DNA from: Methylobacterium sp. J-077
GTDB taxonomy: Bacteria; Pseudomonadota; Alphaproteobacteria; Rhizobiales; Beijerinckiaceae
Direction: 5' to 3'
DNA: 32,306 nucleotides
NCBI RefSeq assembly: GCF_022829365.1
Contig: NZ_JAKSYJ010000211.1
Location: forward strand, 1 to 32,306
A model generated the notes under the pieces. It was not told the origin of the DNA and searched no databases. It saw nothing but the letters and a program-made list of their open reading frames with translations. How positions within the stretch are numbered: position 1 is the stretch's first letter; the number at the start of each line of letters is the position of its first letter. Of the stretch, positions 7,232 to 14,286 are shown piece after piece. The position numbers were made by a program, and so were the translations under genes.

Positions 7232-7306
7232 GCCGGTGTAGCACAGCGGTAGTGCAGCGGTTTTGTAAACCGAAGGTCGGGAGTTCGATCCTCTCCACCG
7301 GCACCA
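7232..7306 (+). tRNA. tRNA-Thr (TGT)
   Basis: A 75-base cloverleaf with encoded CCA. Acceptor GCCGGTG (7232-7238) pairs perfectly with CACCGGC (7296-7302). The D stem is GCAC/GTGC, the anticodon loop TTTGTAA carries TGT, and the T arm encloses TTCGATC. It reads ACA codons. Confidence 0.97.
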
Positions 7307-7733
7307 CCCCCCGGGGGCGATGCCCGCCATGGGACACCGGCGGCTAAAGCCAGCCGCCACGGCTCGCCTCGACCATCCGTCAGCTTCCGCGCCGGCCGCA
7401 CGTGCCGGGTGATCGGCAAACGCGCCGGCCCGGCGACCGGTGACACGTGCTCAGCATCCGTTCAGTCGCCGCGCGCCATTTCCATTTACAGCCAAGCTAA
7501 ATCAAGTATTTCTGAATTGTATCTGCGATTTTTGCCAGATGATTACCGTCTAGCTCATAGATAACGACATTAAAATTTGATGAATATGAAGTTCAGAACC
7601 GATTAAATCCGCTGCGCCTACCAGCGCCACCGGAAGGCGATGAATCGCGTCTCCGCCGGACCCGGTCGCGAGACCGGGGCGGCGGATCGCGGGCCCTGTC
7701 TGGGCCGCATCGCCAGAGGGTCGGGGCGCGATC
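7307..7733. other. Gene-free stretch with an AT-rich core
   Basis: No supported gene. A 7-pair hairpin GGCGGCT/AGCCGCC (7339-7345 and 7352-7358) follows tRNA-Thr and may end its transcript, though no T-run follows. From about 7478 to 7608 the base composition changes sharply: 43 of the 120 bases at 7501-7620 are G or C (36%), far below the flanks. The AT-rich core ends about 125 bases before nepR, so it may hold the nepR-ecfG control region; I found no GGAAC-type EcfG promoter in it. Confidence 0.6.
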
Positions 7734-8009
7734 ATGAGCCAGGGCAAGGACGGGCGGGCGGTGACGCGCTTCGCCGGAGATGCGGACGGAGACGGGGCGG
7801 CATCCGCGACCGACGCCCCTCCCCTGCCCGGTGGCGCGGCCGCAGGAACCGCGCAGGGGCGCCGGCCGATCGACGACGCGGCGCGCGCCCGGATCGGGCG
7901 CGGCCTGCGCCTGCACTACGCCAATGTTCTGGCCCTGCCGATCCCGGAGCGGCTCCGGACGCTGATCGACGACCTCGCCGCATGCTCCGACACGGAGGCC
8001 TCGCGATGA
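7734..8009 (+). CDS. nepR: Anti-sigma factor NepR
   Basis: A 91-residue protein. NepR binds and silences the stress sigma factor EcfG; phosphorylated PhyR, a sigma-factor mimic, pulls it away under stress. The first 45 residues are low-complexity and probably disordered, as in other NepR proteins. The conserved core is 'ARARIGRGLRLHYANVLALPIPERLRTLIDDLA' (residues 50-82), with two helices split by the Pro-x-Pro turn that contacts both EcfG and PhyR. The gene overlaps ecfG by the ATGA at 8006-8009, so the two are translationally coupled, and GGAGG at 7994-7998 inside nepR serves the ecfG start. phyR and its histidine kinase are not in the window. Confidence 0.88.
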   Translation: MSQGKDGRAVTRFAGDADGDGAASATDAPPLPGGAAAGTAQGRRPIDDAARARIGRGLRLHYANVLALPIPERLRTLIDDLAACSDTEASR

Positions 8010-8602
8010 CCATGACGATGCAAGCTGCCCCGACCGGCGGCGGATCCGCCCTGCCGTCTCCGGGGGTCGATGCCGAGATGCGCGACCTCCTGCTCGGGGC
8101 GATCCCGGCCCTGCGGGCCTTCGCGTTCTCGCTGACCTACGACCTCGACCGCTCGGACGACCTCGTGCAGGACACGCTGGTGCGCGCCTGGGTCAACGCC
8201 GGCAGCTTCCGACGCGGGACCAACCTCACGGCCTGGCTGTTCACGATCCTGCGCAACCTGTTCTACTCGGAGCAGCGCAAGCGCAAGCGCGAGGTCGAGG
8301 ATGCCGACGGCGTACTCGCCGGCAAGCTGACCTCCCTGCCCGAGCAGGAGGTTCGGATGGAGATGGCGCAGTTCCAGAGTGCCCTGAACCGGCTGCCCCA
8401 TGCCCAGCGCGAGGCGCTCGTGCTGGTGGGCGCCCAGAGCTTCACCTACGAGGAGGCGGCCGCGATCTGCGGCGTCGCGGTCGGGACGATCAAGAGCCGG
8501 GTCAGCCGCGCCCGCATGCGGCTGATCGAGGTTCTGGGCCTGGAGGGCCCGGACGATATCGGTGCCGATGCCCGGACCCGTGCGGCGCTGGACGGCGGTT
8601 GA
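8006..8602 (+). CDS. ecfG: General stress response ECF sigma factor EcfG
   Basis: A 198-residue ECF sigma factor of the EcfG (ECF15) group. It directs RNA polymerase to general stress promoters (GGAAC/CGTT type) when NepR releases it. Sigma region 2 spans about 25-95, with 'DRSDDLVQDTLVRAW' (48-62) as the region 2.2/2.1 core and 'TNLTAWLFTILRNLFYSEQR' (72-91) as the conserved region 2.3-2.4 segment. Region 4 is at about 120-178, with the helix-turn-helix 'TYEEAAAICGVAVGTIKSRV' (147-166). ATG 8006 is chosen for its overlap with nepR and the Shine-Dalgarno 7 bases upstream. The gene converges on the hydrolase at 8610, with seven bases between the stop codons. Confidence 0.92.
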   Translation: MTMTMQAAPTGGGSALPSPGVDAEMRDLLLGAIPALRAFAFSLTYDLDRSDDLVQDTLVRAWVNAGSFRRGTNLTAWLFTILRNLFYSEQRKRKREVEDADGVLAGKLTSLPEQEVRMEMAQFQSALNRLPHAQREALVLVGAQSFTYEEAAAICGVAVGTIKSRVSRARMRLIEVLGLEGPDDIGADARTRAALDGG

Positions 8603-8609
8603 CCCGCCG

Positions 8610-9140
8610 TCACTTGATCAGCTTGACCGTCTCGCGGAAGCGCGGGTGCCGGGCGGTGCCGAGCCACTCGAACACTACCATCTCGGTGGTGACGATCTCG
8701 GCCCCGTGCGCCGCCATCCGGGCGAGGCCGGCATCCCGGTTCTCGGGCCGGCGAGAGCCGACCGCGTCGGCGACCACGTAGGCGCGCCGACCGGCCTCAC
8801 GGAGGCCGAGCACAGTCTGCAGCACGCAGATATGCGCCTCGCAGCCGGCGACCACGCAGTCGCGGTTCCCGATCCGGTCGAGGAAGCCCGGCGCCTGCGC
8901 GGCGCCGAAGCTCATCTTGGGGAAGGCCGTCCCGGGTTCCGGGGCAAGCTCCGGCACGGTCGGCCCGAGGCCGCCGGCATTCTGCTCCGTGAACAGGGAC
9001 GGCACGTCGAGCATCCTGGCCGCCGCGAGGAGGCGGCCGGTGTTGGCGATCACCCCGGCGCCGTCGGCGATGGCCGGCATGAGCCGGACCTGGATGTCGA
9101 TGACCAGGAGCAGCGTGCGGGCGGGGTCGATGAGGGGCAT
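8610..9140 (-). CDS. Isochorismatase-fold cysteine hydrolase
   Basis: A 176-residue cysteine hydrolase of the isochorismatase/nicotinamidase superfamily (YcaC-like length). The catalytic triad is visible: Asp15 in 'LLLVIDIQ', Lys75 in 'AFPKMSFGA', and Cys105 in 'GCEAHICVLQTV'. The members hydrolyse amides such as nicotinamide or carbamoyl compounds; the substrate here is unknown. Translation starts at ATG 9140, with GAGGA just upstream overlapping the stop region of the asparaginase-like gene, six bases away, so the two are almost certainly one operon. Pairing of two amide-hydrolysing folds suggests a shared nitrogen-scavenging step (inference). Confidence 0.85.
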   Translation of the reverse strand: MPLIDPARTLLLVIDIQVRLMPAIADGAGVIANTGRLLAAARMLDVPSLFTEQNAGGLGPTVPELAPEPGTAFPKMSFGAAQAPGFLDRIGNRDCVVAGCEAHICVLQTVLGLREAGRRAYVVADAVGSRRPENRDAGLARMAAHGAEIVTTEMVVFEWLGTARHPRFRETVKLIK

Positions 9141-9146
9141 CGTTCC

Positions 9147-10163
9147 TCAGTAGGTGGCGAAGAAGCGCGCGACCGCCTCGGGCTCGGACGTCACGGTCAA
9201 CGCCAGGGCGAGCAGGATCCGGGCCTTCTGGGGGGTCAGGTTGTCGGCGCTGAGGATGCCGCGGGCGCGCAGACGCGTGGTCAGCGGCACCACCCCGCTG
9301 CCGGCCCGGGTCGACATCACCACCAGGATGCCGGCCGCGGCGGCCTCCTCCAGGGCGTTGGCCTCGGCCGGCGGAGTCATGCCCGGGGCGAGCCCGGCCG
9401 AGACTAGGCCGCGCGCGCCCGCCGCTCGGAACGCCCGCACCGCGGTGCCGTCGGCATCGGCGTAGCCGTAGGACACGTCGACCCGCGGCAGGGCGGGCAG
9501 CGTCCGGATGTCGAAGGGCGTTCCCGGCGCATGGGCGCGCTCGGAGCGGCGGTAGTACCGGACATGGTCACCGTCGACCTGGCCGAGCACGCCGAAATCC
9601 GGGGTGCGGAAGGTCTGCAGCCGGGCCACCGAGGTTTTGGTCACCTCGCGCGCCGCCTGGATCTCGTCGTTGAGCACCACCAGCACGCCGCGCCCGCGGG
9701 ATTCGGCGGCGGCGGCGGTGCGGATCGCCGCCACGAGGTTGAGCTTGGCATCGGTGGACAGGGCGCTCATCGGCCGCTGCGAGCCGACCAGCACCACCGG
9801 CAGGTCGATCGTCAGGGTGAGGCTTAGTGCGTAGGCGGTCTCTTCCAGCGTCGCGGTGCCGTGCCCGATGACGATGCCTGCGAGGTCCGGATGCTGGGCG
9901 GCGGTCTGCTCGCACAGCAAGACGAGATCGCGCCATTCGGCAAACCCGATCGCCGGGCTCGGGACCGCCCGGAACGGCACCGGAATCACGTTGGCGAAAG
10001 CGGCCAGTTCCGGGACCGCATCCAGGATCGCGCCGGCCTCCAGACGCCGGTCGGTGGCGGAATAATCGAGGATGTCGAGGGCATCGCGCCCCAGCGACGC
10101 GATCGTGCCGCCCGTGCCGATGAACGCGACCTTGGGCAATCCCGCCCCGTGTCCTGCCGCCAT
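9147..10163 (-). CDS. Type I/II asparaginase-family protein lacking a conserved aspartate
   Basis: A 338-residue asparaginase/glutaminase-fold protein; this family releases ammonia from asparagine. The nucleophile loop 'FIGTGGTIASLG' (Thr20) and Tyr34 in 'LDYSATD' are in place. The second active-site loop reads 'GHGTATLEETAYAL' (about 100-113): Thr103 is kept, but the next residue, an aspartate (Asp90 in E. coli AnsB) that binds the substrate amino group, is alanine. The catalytic lysine is retained as Lys176 in 'EVTKTS'. So the fold is intact but substrate recognition may differ. ATG 10163 is chosen because AGGAGG lies seven bases upstream; the longer open frame adds only Arg/Ala-rich residues. 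No signal peptide is visible, so it is probably cytoplasmic. Downstream partner: the hydrolase at 8610. Confidence 0.83.
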   Translation of the reverse strand: MAAGHGAGLPKVAFIGTGGTIASLGRDALDILDYSATDRRLEAGAILDAVPELAAFANVIPVPFRAVPSPAIGFAEWRDLVLLCEQTAAQHPDLAGIVIGHGTATLEETAYALSLTLTIDLPVVLVGSQRPMSALSTDAKLNLVAAIRTAAAAESRGRGVLVVLNDEIQAAREVTKTSVARLQTFRTPDFGVLGQVDGDHVRYYRRSERAHAPGTPFDIRTLPALPRVDVSYGYADADGTAVRAFRAAGARGLVSAGLAPGMTPPAEANALEEAAAAGILVVMSTRAGSGVVPLTTRLRARGILSADNLTPQKARILLALALTVTSEPEAVARFFATY

Positions 10164-10302
10164 GCCGTGCCTCCTGGCCGCCGCCCGGCCGCCCGCCGGC
10201 CCCGCCGAGGTACGTGATGCCGCCTCGCTCGGCCTCGGTCGACCCCGTGCGCGCGCAGGCAGGCGATGCACCCGGCGACGGGTCGCGACATCGAAGGCCG
10301 GG

Positions 10303-10329
10303 ACCGCGGAGGCCTATCCCCTCCGCGGT
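10303..10329 (-). terminator. Hairpin between the repeat protein and the asparaginase-like gene
   Basis: ACCGCGGAGG (10303-10312) pairs perfectly with CCTCCGCGGT (10320-10329) around a 7-base loop, eight bases beyond the 10337 stop codon. No T-run follows, so it is a terminator-like stem only. Confidence 0.5.
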
Positions 10330-10336
10330 TCCGGCC

Positions 10337-10966
10337 TCAGCTCTGGAAGTCGAACAGCAGGGCCGAGGCGTTGGTGCCGGAGCCGGTCGTGCCGCTCGCC
10401 CCGTAGCTCGCGCTGCTCGACTGGGAAGCCTGGAGCTGCTGGATGAAGGTCGAGAGCAGGTCGCTCGTGGAGGTGCCGCTGGAGGACGTGCTGCCGGATG
10501 AACTTCCGGACGCATCGGCACCGGGGGGCGGACCGGGCGGCGGACCCGGAGGCGGGCCGCCGGCCCCGGAGACGCCCTCGGCGCTCGAGCCGGTTGCGTC
10601 GGTGGCCTGGGTCGATTGGCCGTGGCTGGCGAACAGGGTCTTCAGCTCCGTGGCCTGATCGCTCGTGAGGCTGCCGCTGCTGACCTGATCGGAGATCAGG
10701 CTGTCGATCCGGTCCTTCATCGACGACGGATCGAGCTTGGCATCCGACGTGCTGCTCGCCGTCGCGGCGGCCGTGTCCGACGACAGGCTCGAATCGATCG
10801 AATCGAGGGCGCTCGTCAGGGCGGTGGCGTCGGTGCTGCTGAGGGTGCCGGCCGACAGCTCACTGCTGATCGTGTCGGTCATCCGGGTCTTGCCGGAGCC
10901 CTGGAGATGCGGCGGCCGCTGCTGTACGGCGAATTGCGATGTCGTGGTGGAGGAGACGGTACTCAT
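10337..10966 (-). CDS. Low-complexity protein with two internal repeats and a PPPG tract
   Basis: A 209-residue protein of unknown function, rich in Ser, Thr, Ala and Gly, with no cysteine, no signal peptide and no transmembrane segment. Two copies of a motif of about 22 residues are visible: residues 33-54 (ISSELSAGTLSSTDATALTS...) and 91-112 (ISDQVSSGSLTSDQATELKT...), sharing an I-S...x-G-x-L-x-S...A-T-x-L pattern. A repeated Pro-Pro-Pro-Gly tract (about residues 135-147) links them to a Ser/Gly-rich tail. Its first residues resemble flagellar or secreted structural proteins only in composition. The ATG at 10966 is the first in frame, with GGAGGAGA ending 8 bases upstream (plus-strand). It lies between an asparaginase operon and the che operon with no clear link to either. 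Confidence 0.6.
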   Translation of the reverse strand: MSTVSSTTTSQFAVQQRPPHLQGSGKTRMTDTISSELSAGTLSSTDATALTSALDSIDSSLSSDTAAATASSTSDAKLDPSSMKDRIDSLISDQVSSGSLTSDQATELKTLFASHGQSTQATDATGSSAEGVSGAGGPPPGPPPGPPPGADASGSSSGSTSSSGTSTSDLLSTFIQQLQASQSSSASYGASGTTGSGTNASALLFDFQS

Positions 10967-11203
10967 CGGGGCGCTCGGAACACGGATTCGCCGGAATCGC
11001 CCGGCTGCGGGTCCGTGTGCAAATTACCCACGCGCTTCTTAAGAGGGTCTTTCCGCGTGATGACGATGCGCTCCGACATTCGAGAACGCTGTTCCGGGGG
11101 CCGATCGCTGACCTTCGGAATGGGGAGCCGCGCGGCAAAACCCCGGCGCCCCGTGGGGACGCGGCGTCGGGGTGGAATTGCGCGCACGCCGCCAGGCACC
11201 GCG

Positions 11204-11234
11204 GTCCCGGTCCGAGCGGGGCTCGGACCGGGAC
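11204..11234 (-). terminator. Perfect hairpin after cheR
   Basis: Arms 11204-11217 and 11221-11234 are exact 14-base reverse complements with a GGG loop, 13 bases beyond the cheR stop codon. No T-run is present. It is the strongest stem in the window and probably ends or stabilises the che transcript. Confidence 0.6.
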
Positions 11235-11247
11235 GGACGCTCGGCGA

Positions 11248-12114
11248 TCAGATGCCGGCGGCCACGCGCAGGGGGGCTGCCATTTCGGAGGCCCGGCCCA
11301 CCGGCTCGGCGTGGCCGTAGAGGCCGCGCTGCTTCGGATTCGGGCTCAGCCGGTCGGTCAGGCCGATCACCGTCTCGGCGGCGCCGAGCAGGAGGGCGCC
11401 GCCCGGCGCCAGTTGGGCCGCGAGCCGCGCCAGCACGTCCGACTTGGTCGGCGCGTCAAAGTAGATCAGCACGTTGCGGCAGTAGATCACGTCGAACTGG
11501 CCGAGCGACGCGAAGCTGTGCAGCAGGTTGAGCTGGCGGTAATCGACCATGGAGCGCAGGCTCTGGGCGATCTGCCACTGCTCGCCGACCTGTGTGAAGT
11601 ACTTGATCAGCCACTGCACCGGCAGGCCGCGCTGGACCTCGAAGTGGCTGTAGAGGCCGAGCTTGGCCTTCTCGATCACCTCGGTGGACAGGTCGGTCGC
11701 GACGATCTCGACCTGCCACCCGGCGAGCCGGGGCCCGGCCTCCTGCAGCAGCATGGCCAGGGAATAGGGCTCCTGGCCGGTCGACGCCGCCGCGCACCAG
11801 ATCCGCAGCCGGCGCTTGCTGGCGTTGCGCGCCAGGGCCTCGGGCAGGATCGTGTCGCGAAACAGGTCGAACGGGATGCGGTCGCGAAAGAAGAACGTCT
11901 CGTTCGTGGTCATGGCCTCGACCACGGCGCGCTCGATCGCCCCGTCCTGGCCGAGCTTGAGCGACCCGATGAGCTCGCCGAGGGTCGCGATCCCGAAGCG
12001 TCGGCAGACCGGGGTCAGCCGGCTCTCGACGAGGTAGCGCTTCTCGGCGGTCAGCGCGAGGCCGGAGCGCTGCTTGAGGAAGGTGCGCAGGTATTCGAAC
12101 TCGAGCTCGGTCAT
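11248..12114 (-). CDS. cheR: Chemoreceptor glutamate methyltransferase CheR
   Basis: A 288-residue CheR. It uses S-adenosylmethionine to methylate glutamates of chemoreceptors, setting adaptation against CheB. The N-terminal helical domain contains 'EAMTTNETFFFRD' (67-79), the receptor-facing arginine-rich loop region typical of CheR, and the SAM-binding domain contains 'LRIWCAAASTGQEPYSLAM' (103-121), 'IVATDLSTEVIEKAK', and 'DVIYCRNVLIYFD'. The start ATG overlaps the cheB stop codon (TGA at 12111-12113), so cheB and cheR are coupled. It is the last gene of the cheA-W-Y-B-R operon; a perfect hairpin follows. No C-terminal TPR or pentapeptide tether is seen. Confidence 0.93.
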   Translation of the reverse strand: MTELEFEYLRTFLKQRSGLALTAEKRYLVESRLTPVCRRFGIATLGELIGSLKLGQDGAIERAVVEAMTTNETFFFRDRIPFDLFRDTILPEALARNASKRRLRIWCAAASTGQEPYSLAMLLQEAGPRLAGWQVEIVATDLSTEVIEKAKLGLYSHFEVQRGLPVQWLIKYFTQVGEQWQIAQSLRSMVDYRQLNLLHSFASLGQFDVIYCRNVLIYFDAPTKSDVLARLAAQLAPGGALLLGAAETVIGLTDRLSPNPKQRGLYGHAEPVGRASEMAAPLRVAAGI

Positions 12115-13301
12115 GACGGCTGGCCCGTGATCAGGGCGCGCAGCGCCGTCGCAAGTTCGGGGAGCGGCAGCACGGCCTCGGCGAGGCCGGCCCGGGCGAC
12201 GCTGCCGGGCATGCCCCAGACGGTGCTGGTCGCCTCGTCCTGGGCGAGGACCGGCCCGCCCGCATCGGTGAGCGCGCGCGCGCCGTTGGTGCCGTCCGAG
12301 CCCATCCCGGTGAGGATCACCGTCGCGGTCGCGGCGCCGAACACCACGGCCGCGTCCTTGAACAGCACGTCGACGGCGGGGCGGCAGAAATTCACCGGCG
12401 GCCCGTCGGTGAGCCGGATCATGGGACCGTTGGGTCCCGCCACGAGCCCCATGTGGCGCCCGCCCGGCGCCACGTAGATCCGGCCCGCCTCCAGGCGCTC
12501 ATCGGCCTTGCCCTCGGCCGCGCGCAGCCCCGTGCGGGTGGAGAGGTGCTCGGCGAACACGGCCGTGAAGATCGGCGGCATGTGCTGCACGATCAGCACC
12601 GGCACCCGGCGCAGGGCGGCGGCGCCGATCCCCTCCAGCATCTCGCCCACCGCGCGGGGTCCGCCGGTCGAGGAGCCGATCAGCAGGGCCCGGGGCTGGG
12701 TCCGGTTGCGCACCTTCGGCCGCAGGGTGAAGGGAGTAGCCGGACGCGGCGCCGGCGCCGCGGGGGCCAGCGCGGGCGCCGCATGGGCGGGGGCCGGCGC
12801 GGTCCCCGGGGCACCGGCGGGACGCCGCGCCCGGGCGCGGGCGGCACCGAACACCCGGACCCGCTCGATCAGCTCGACCCGGAACGTCTCCGAGGTGGTG
12901 ACGCCGCGGTTGCTCTCGGGCTTGGCGATGTAATCGACCGCCCCGAGGGCGAGGCATTTCAGCGAGATGTCGGCGTTGCGCGTGGTCAGCGTCGACATCA
13001 TGACCACTTGGAGGTTCGGGCTCATCGCCAGCATGCGCGGCAGCGCCGTCGTGCCGTCGAGCTCCGGCATCTCGATGTCGAGCAGCACGACGTCCGGGTC
13101 GTGCTTGGCCATCATCTCCAGGGCGATTCGGCCGTTGGAGGCGGTGCCGGCGAGCTCGAACCCGGCCTCGGCGATCCAGCGGGCGACGAGGCCGCGCACC
13201 ACGGCGGAATCGTCGGCGATCAGCACCCGGATCGGCGCCGCGGATGTCGTGGATTGCGCAGGCGGACTGCGAAGCGGGACGACCGCGGGGCTCAGGGCCA
13301 T
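12111..13301 (-). CDS. cheB: Chemotaxis response regulator/methylesterase CheB
   Basis: A 396-residue CheB. Phosphorylation by CheA activates its esterase, which removes methyl groups from receptors. The receiver (about 24-145) has 'IADD' and the phospho-acceptor Asp75 in 'VVLLDIEMPELDG', with Lys127 in 'YIAKPES'. The catalytic domain (about 203-390) shows the triad Ser211 in 'LIGSSTGGP', His240 in 'IVQHMPP' and Asp336 in 'GMGSDG'. Residues 155-200 between the domains are an Ala/Pro-rich linker, longer than in enteric CheB. The first 20 residues are poorly conserved. It overlaps cheR by four bases and lies 45 bases after cheY. Confidence 0.94.
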   Translation of the reverse strand: MALSPAVVPLRSPPAQSTTSAAPIRVLIADDSAVVRGLVARWIAEAGFELAGTASNGRIALEMMAKHDPDVVLLDIEMPELDGTTALPRMLAMSPNLQVVMMSTLTTRNADISLKCLALGAVDYIAKPESNRGVTTSETFRVELIERVRVFGAARARARRPAGAPGTAPAPAHAAPALAPAAPAPRPATPFTLRPKVRNRTQPRALLIGSSTGGPRAVGEMLEGIGAAALRRVPVLIVQHMPPIFTAVFAEHLSTRTGLRAAEGKADERLEAGRIYVAPGGRHMGLVAGPNGPMIRLTDGPPVNFCRPAVDVLFKDAAVVFGAATATVILTGMGSDGTNGARALTDAGGPVLAQDEATSTVWGMPGSVARAGLAEAVLPLPELATALRALITGQPS

Positions 13302-13346
13302 GGTGAATGCCTCAGGTACTGGGTCGCGGTTGATGTCGGCGTCGGT

Positions 13347-13739
13347 TCAGGCGGCGTCGGCGACCAGTCCGACTTGTTCGAGCTTGGCCGCCAGGATGTC
13401 GCGGTCGAAGGGCTTCATGATGTACTCGTCCGCCCCGGCCCGGAGCGCCCGGGCGATCGCACCGACATCGTTCTCGGTGGTGCAGAACAGGACCTTCGGG
13501 GCCGCTCCCCCTTCGCTCCGGCGCAGGGCCTGGAGGAAGGTGTAGCCATCCATGTTCGGCATGTTCCAATCGAGGAGGATCGCGTCCGGCATGTTCGCCG
13601 CGCAGGCTTCGAGCGCGGCGCTGCCGTCTTCGGCCTCGCTCACATTCATGCCGAGGGCCTCGATGATCCGCCGCGCGACCTTTCGGATCACCGCGGAATC
13701 ATCGACCACCAGGCAGGTCGTCTCGTGTGGCGCTTTCAT
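13347..13739 (-). CDS. cheY: Single-domain chemotaxis response regulator CheY
   Basis: A 130-residue stand-alone receiver. CheA phosphorylates CheY, which acts on the motor or, in multi-CheY bacteria, serves as a phosphate sink. 'LVVDDSAVIRKVARRII' holds the acidic pocket, Asp57 in 'AILLDWNMPNMDG' is the phospho-acceptor, 'LFCTTEND' carries the conserved Thr region, and Lys is in 'YIMKPFDRDIL'. It lies 10 bases downstream of cheW, consistent with one transcript. Distinguishing a motor CheY from a sink is not possible from sequence alone; the CheA receiver provides another sink. Confidence 0.9.
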   Translation of the reverse strand: MKAPHETTCLVVDDSAVIRKVARRIIEALGMNVSEAEDGSAALEACAANMPDAILLDWNMPNMDGYTFLQALRRSEGGAAPKVLFCTTENDVGAIARALRAGADEYIMKPFDRDILAAKLEQVGLVADAA

Positions 13740-13749
13740 ACCCCCTCCT

Positions 13750-14241
13750 TCACGCCGCCTTCGCGCCGGCAGCGCTGAAGCCGAGGAGCGCGTCCACGTC
13801 GAGGATCACTAGGAGGCGGCCGTCGAGGCGGTGGACGAAGGTGGCGAGGTTGCGCCAGCGCGGATCCAGGTTGATCGGCACCGCCTCGCGGCTGTCCGCG
13901 CCGAGCCTCAGCACCTCACCGACACCATCGACCACGAGTGCGAAGGTCTCGCCGGTCTGTTCCAGGCCGATCGCCATCTTGGGGCTGGCCTTGTCGTCCT
14001 GCGCCACGGCATCGGGCAGGCCCAGCCGCCGGCGCAGGCACACGGCCGTGACCACGCGCCCGCGCAGGTTCAGCAGGCCGACGATCTCGTCGGGCGCCAG
14101 GGGCACCGGCGTCACCCCGGACGGGACGAACACGTCGTGGACCCGCTCGATCGCGAGGCCGAACAGGGTGTCGGCCACATAGACGGTCACATACTCGTCG
14201 GTGGGGCCGGTCTCGGCGCCGTTGGCATTGGCAGCCTGCAT
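13750..14241 (-). CDS. cheW: Chemotaxis coupling protein CheW
   Basis: A 163-residue CheW-domain protein that links chemoreceptors to CheA in the signalling array. The two SH3-like subdomains can be followed: 'EYVTVYVADTLFGLAIERVHDVF' near 16-38, 'IVGLLNLRGRVVTAVCLRRRLGL' around 53-75, 'FALVVDGVGEVLRL', and a C-terminal 'LDGRLLVILDVDALLGF'. The 'NLRG' loop and the hydrophobic 'AL/VVD' strand are standard for CheW. It sits between cheA (45 bases upstream) and cheY. A second CheW-like function is built into the CheA of this operon. Confidence 0.9.
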   Translation of the reverse strand: MQAANANGAETGPTDEYVTVYVADTLFGLAIERVHDVFVPSGVTPVPLAPDEIVGLLNLRGRVVTAVCLRRRLGLPDAVAQDDKASPKMAIGLEQTGETFALVVDGVGEVLRLGADSREAVPINLDPRWRNLATFVHRLDGRLLVILDVDALLGFSAAGAKAA

Positions 14242-14286
14242 CAGAACTCTCCGGATTCGATCGTCATATGGCGGGCGGTGCCGGGA

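Noticed and set aside
7550..7747. A 65-residue minus-strand gene in the AT-rich patch
   Set aside because: No motif or ribosome site, and it overlaps the nepR start; composition does not match coding sequence.
9147..10163. Loss of the catalytic lysine as well as the aspartate in the asparaginase-like protein
   Set aside because: A first alignment suggested it, but the lysine is in the 'VTKT' motif further on and is present as Lys176.
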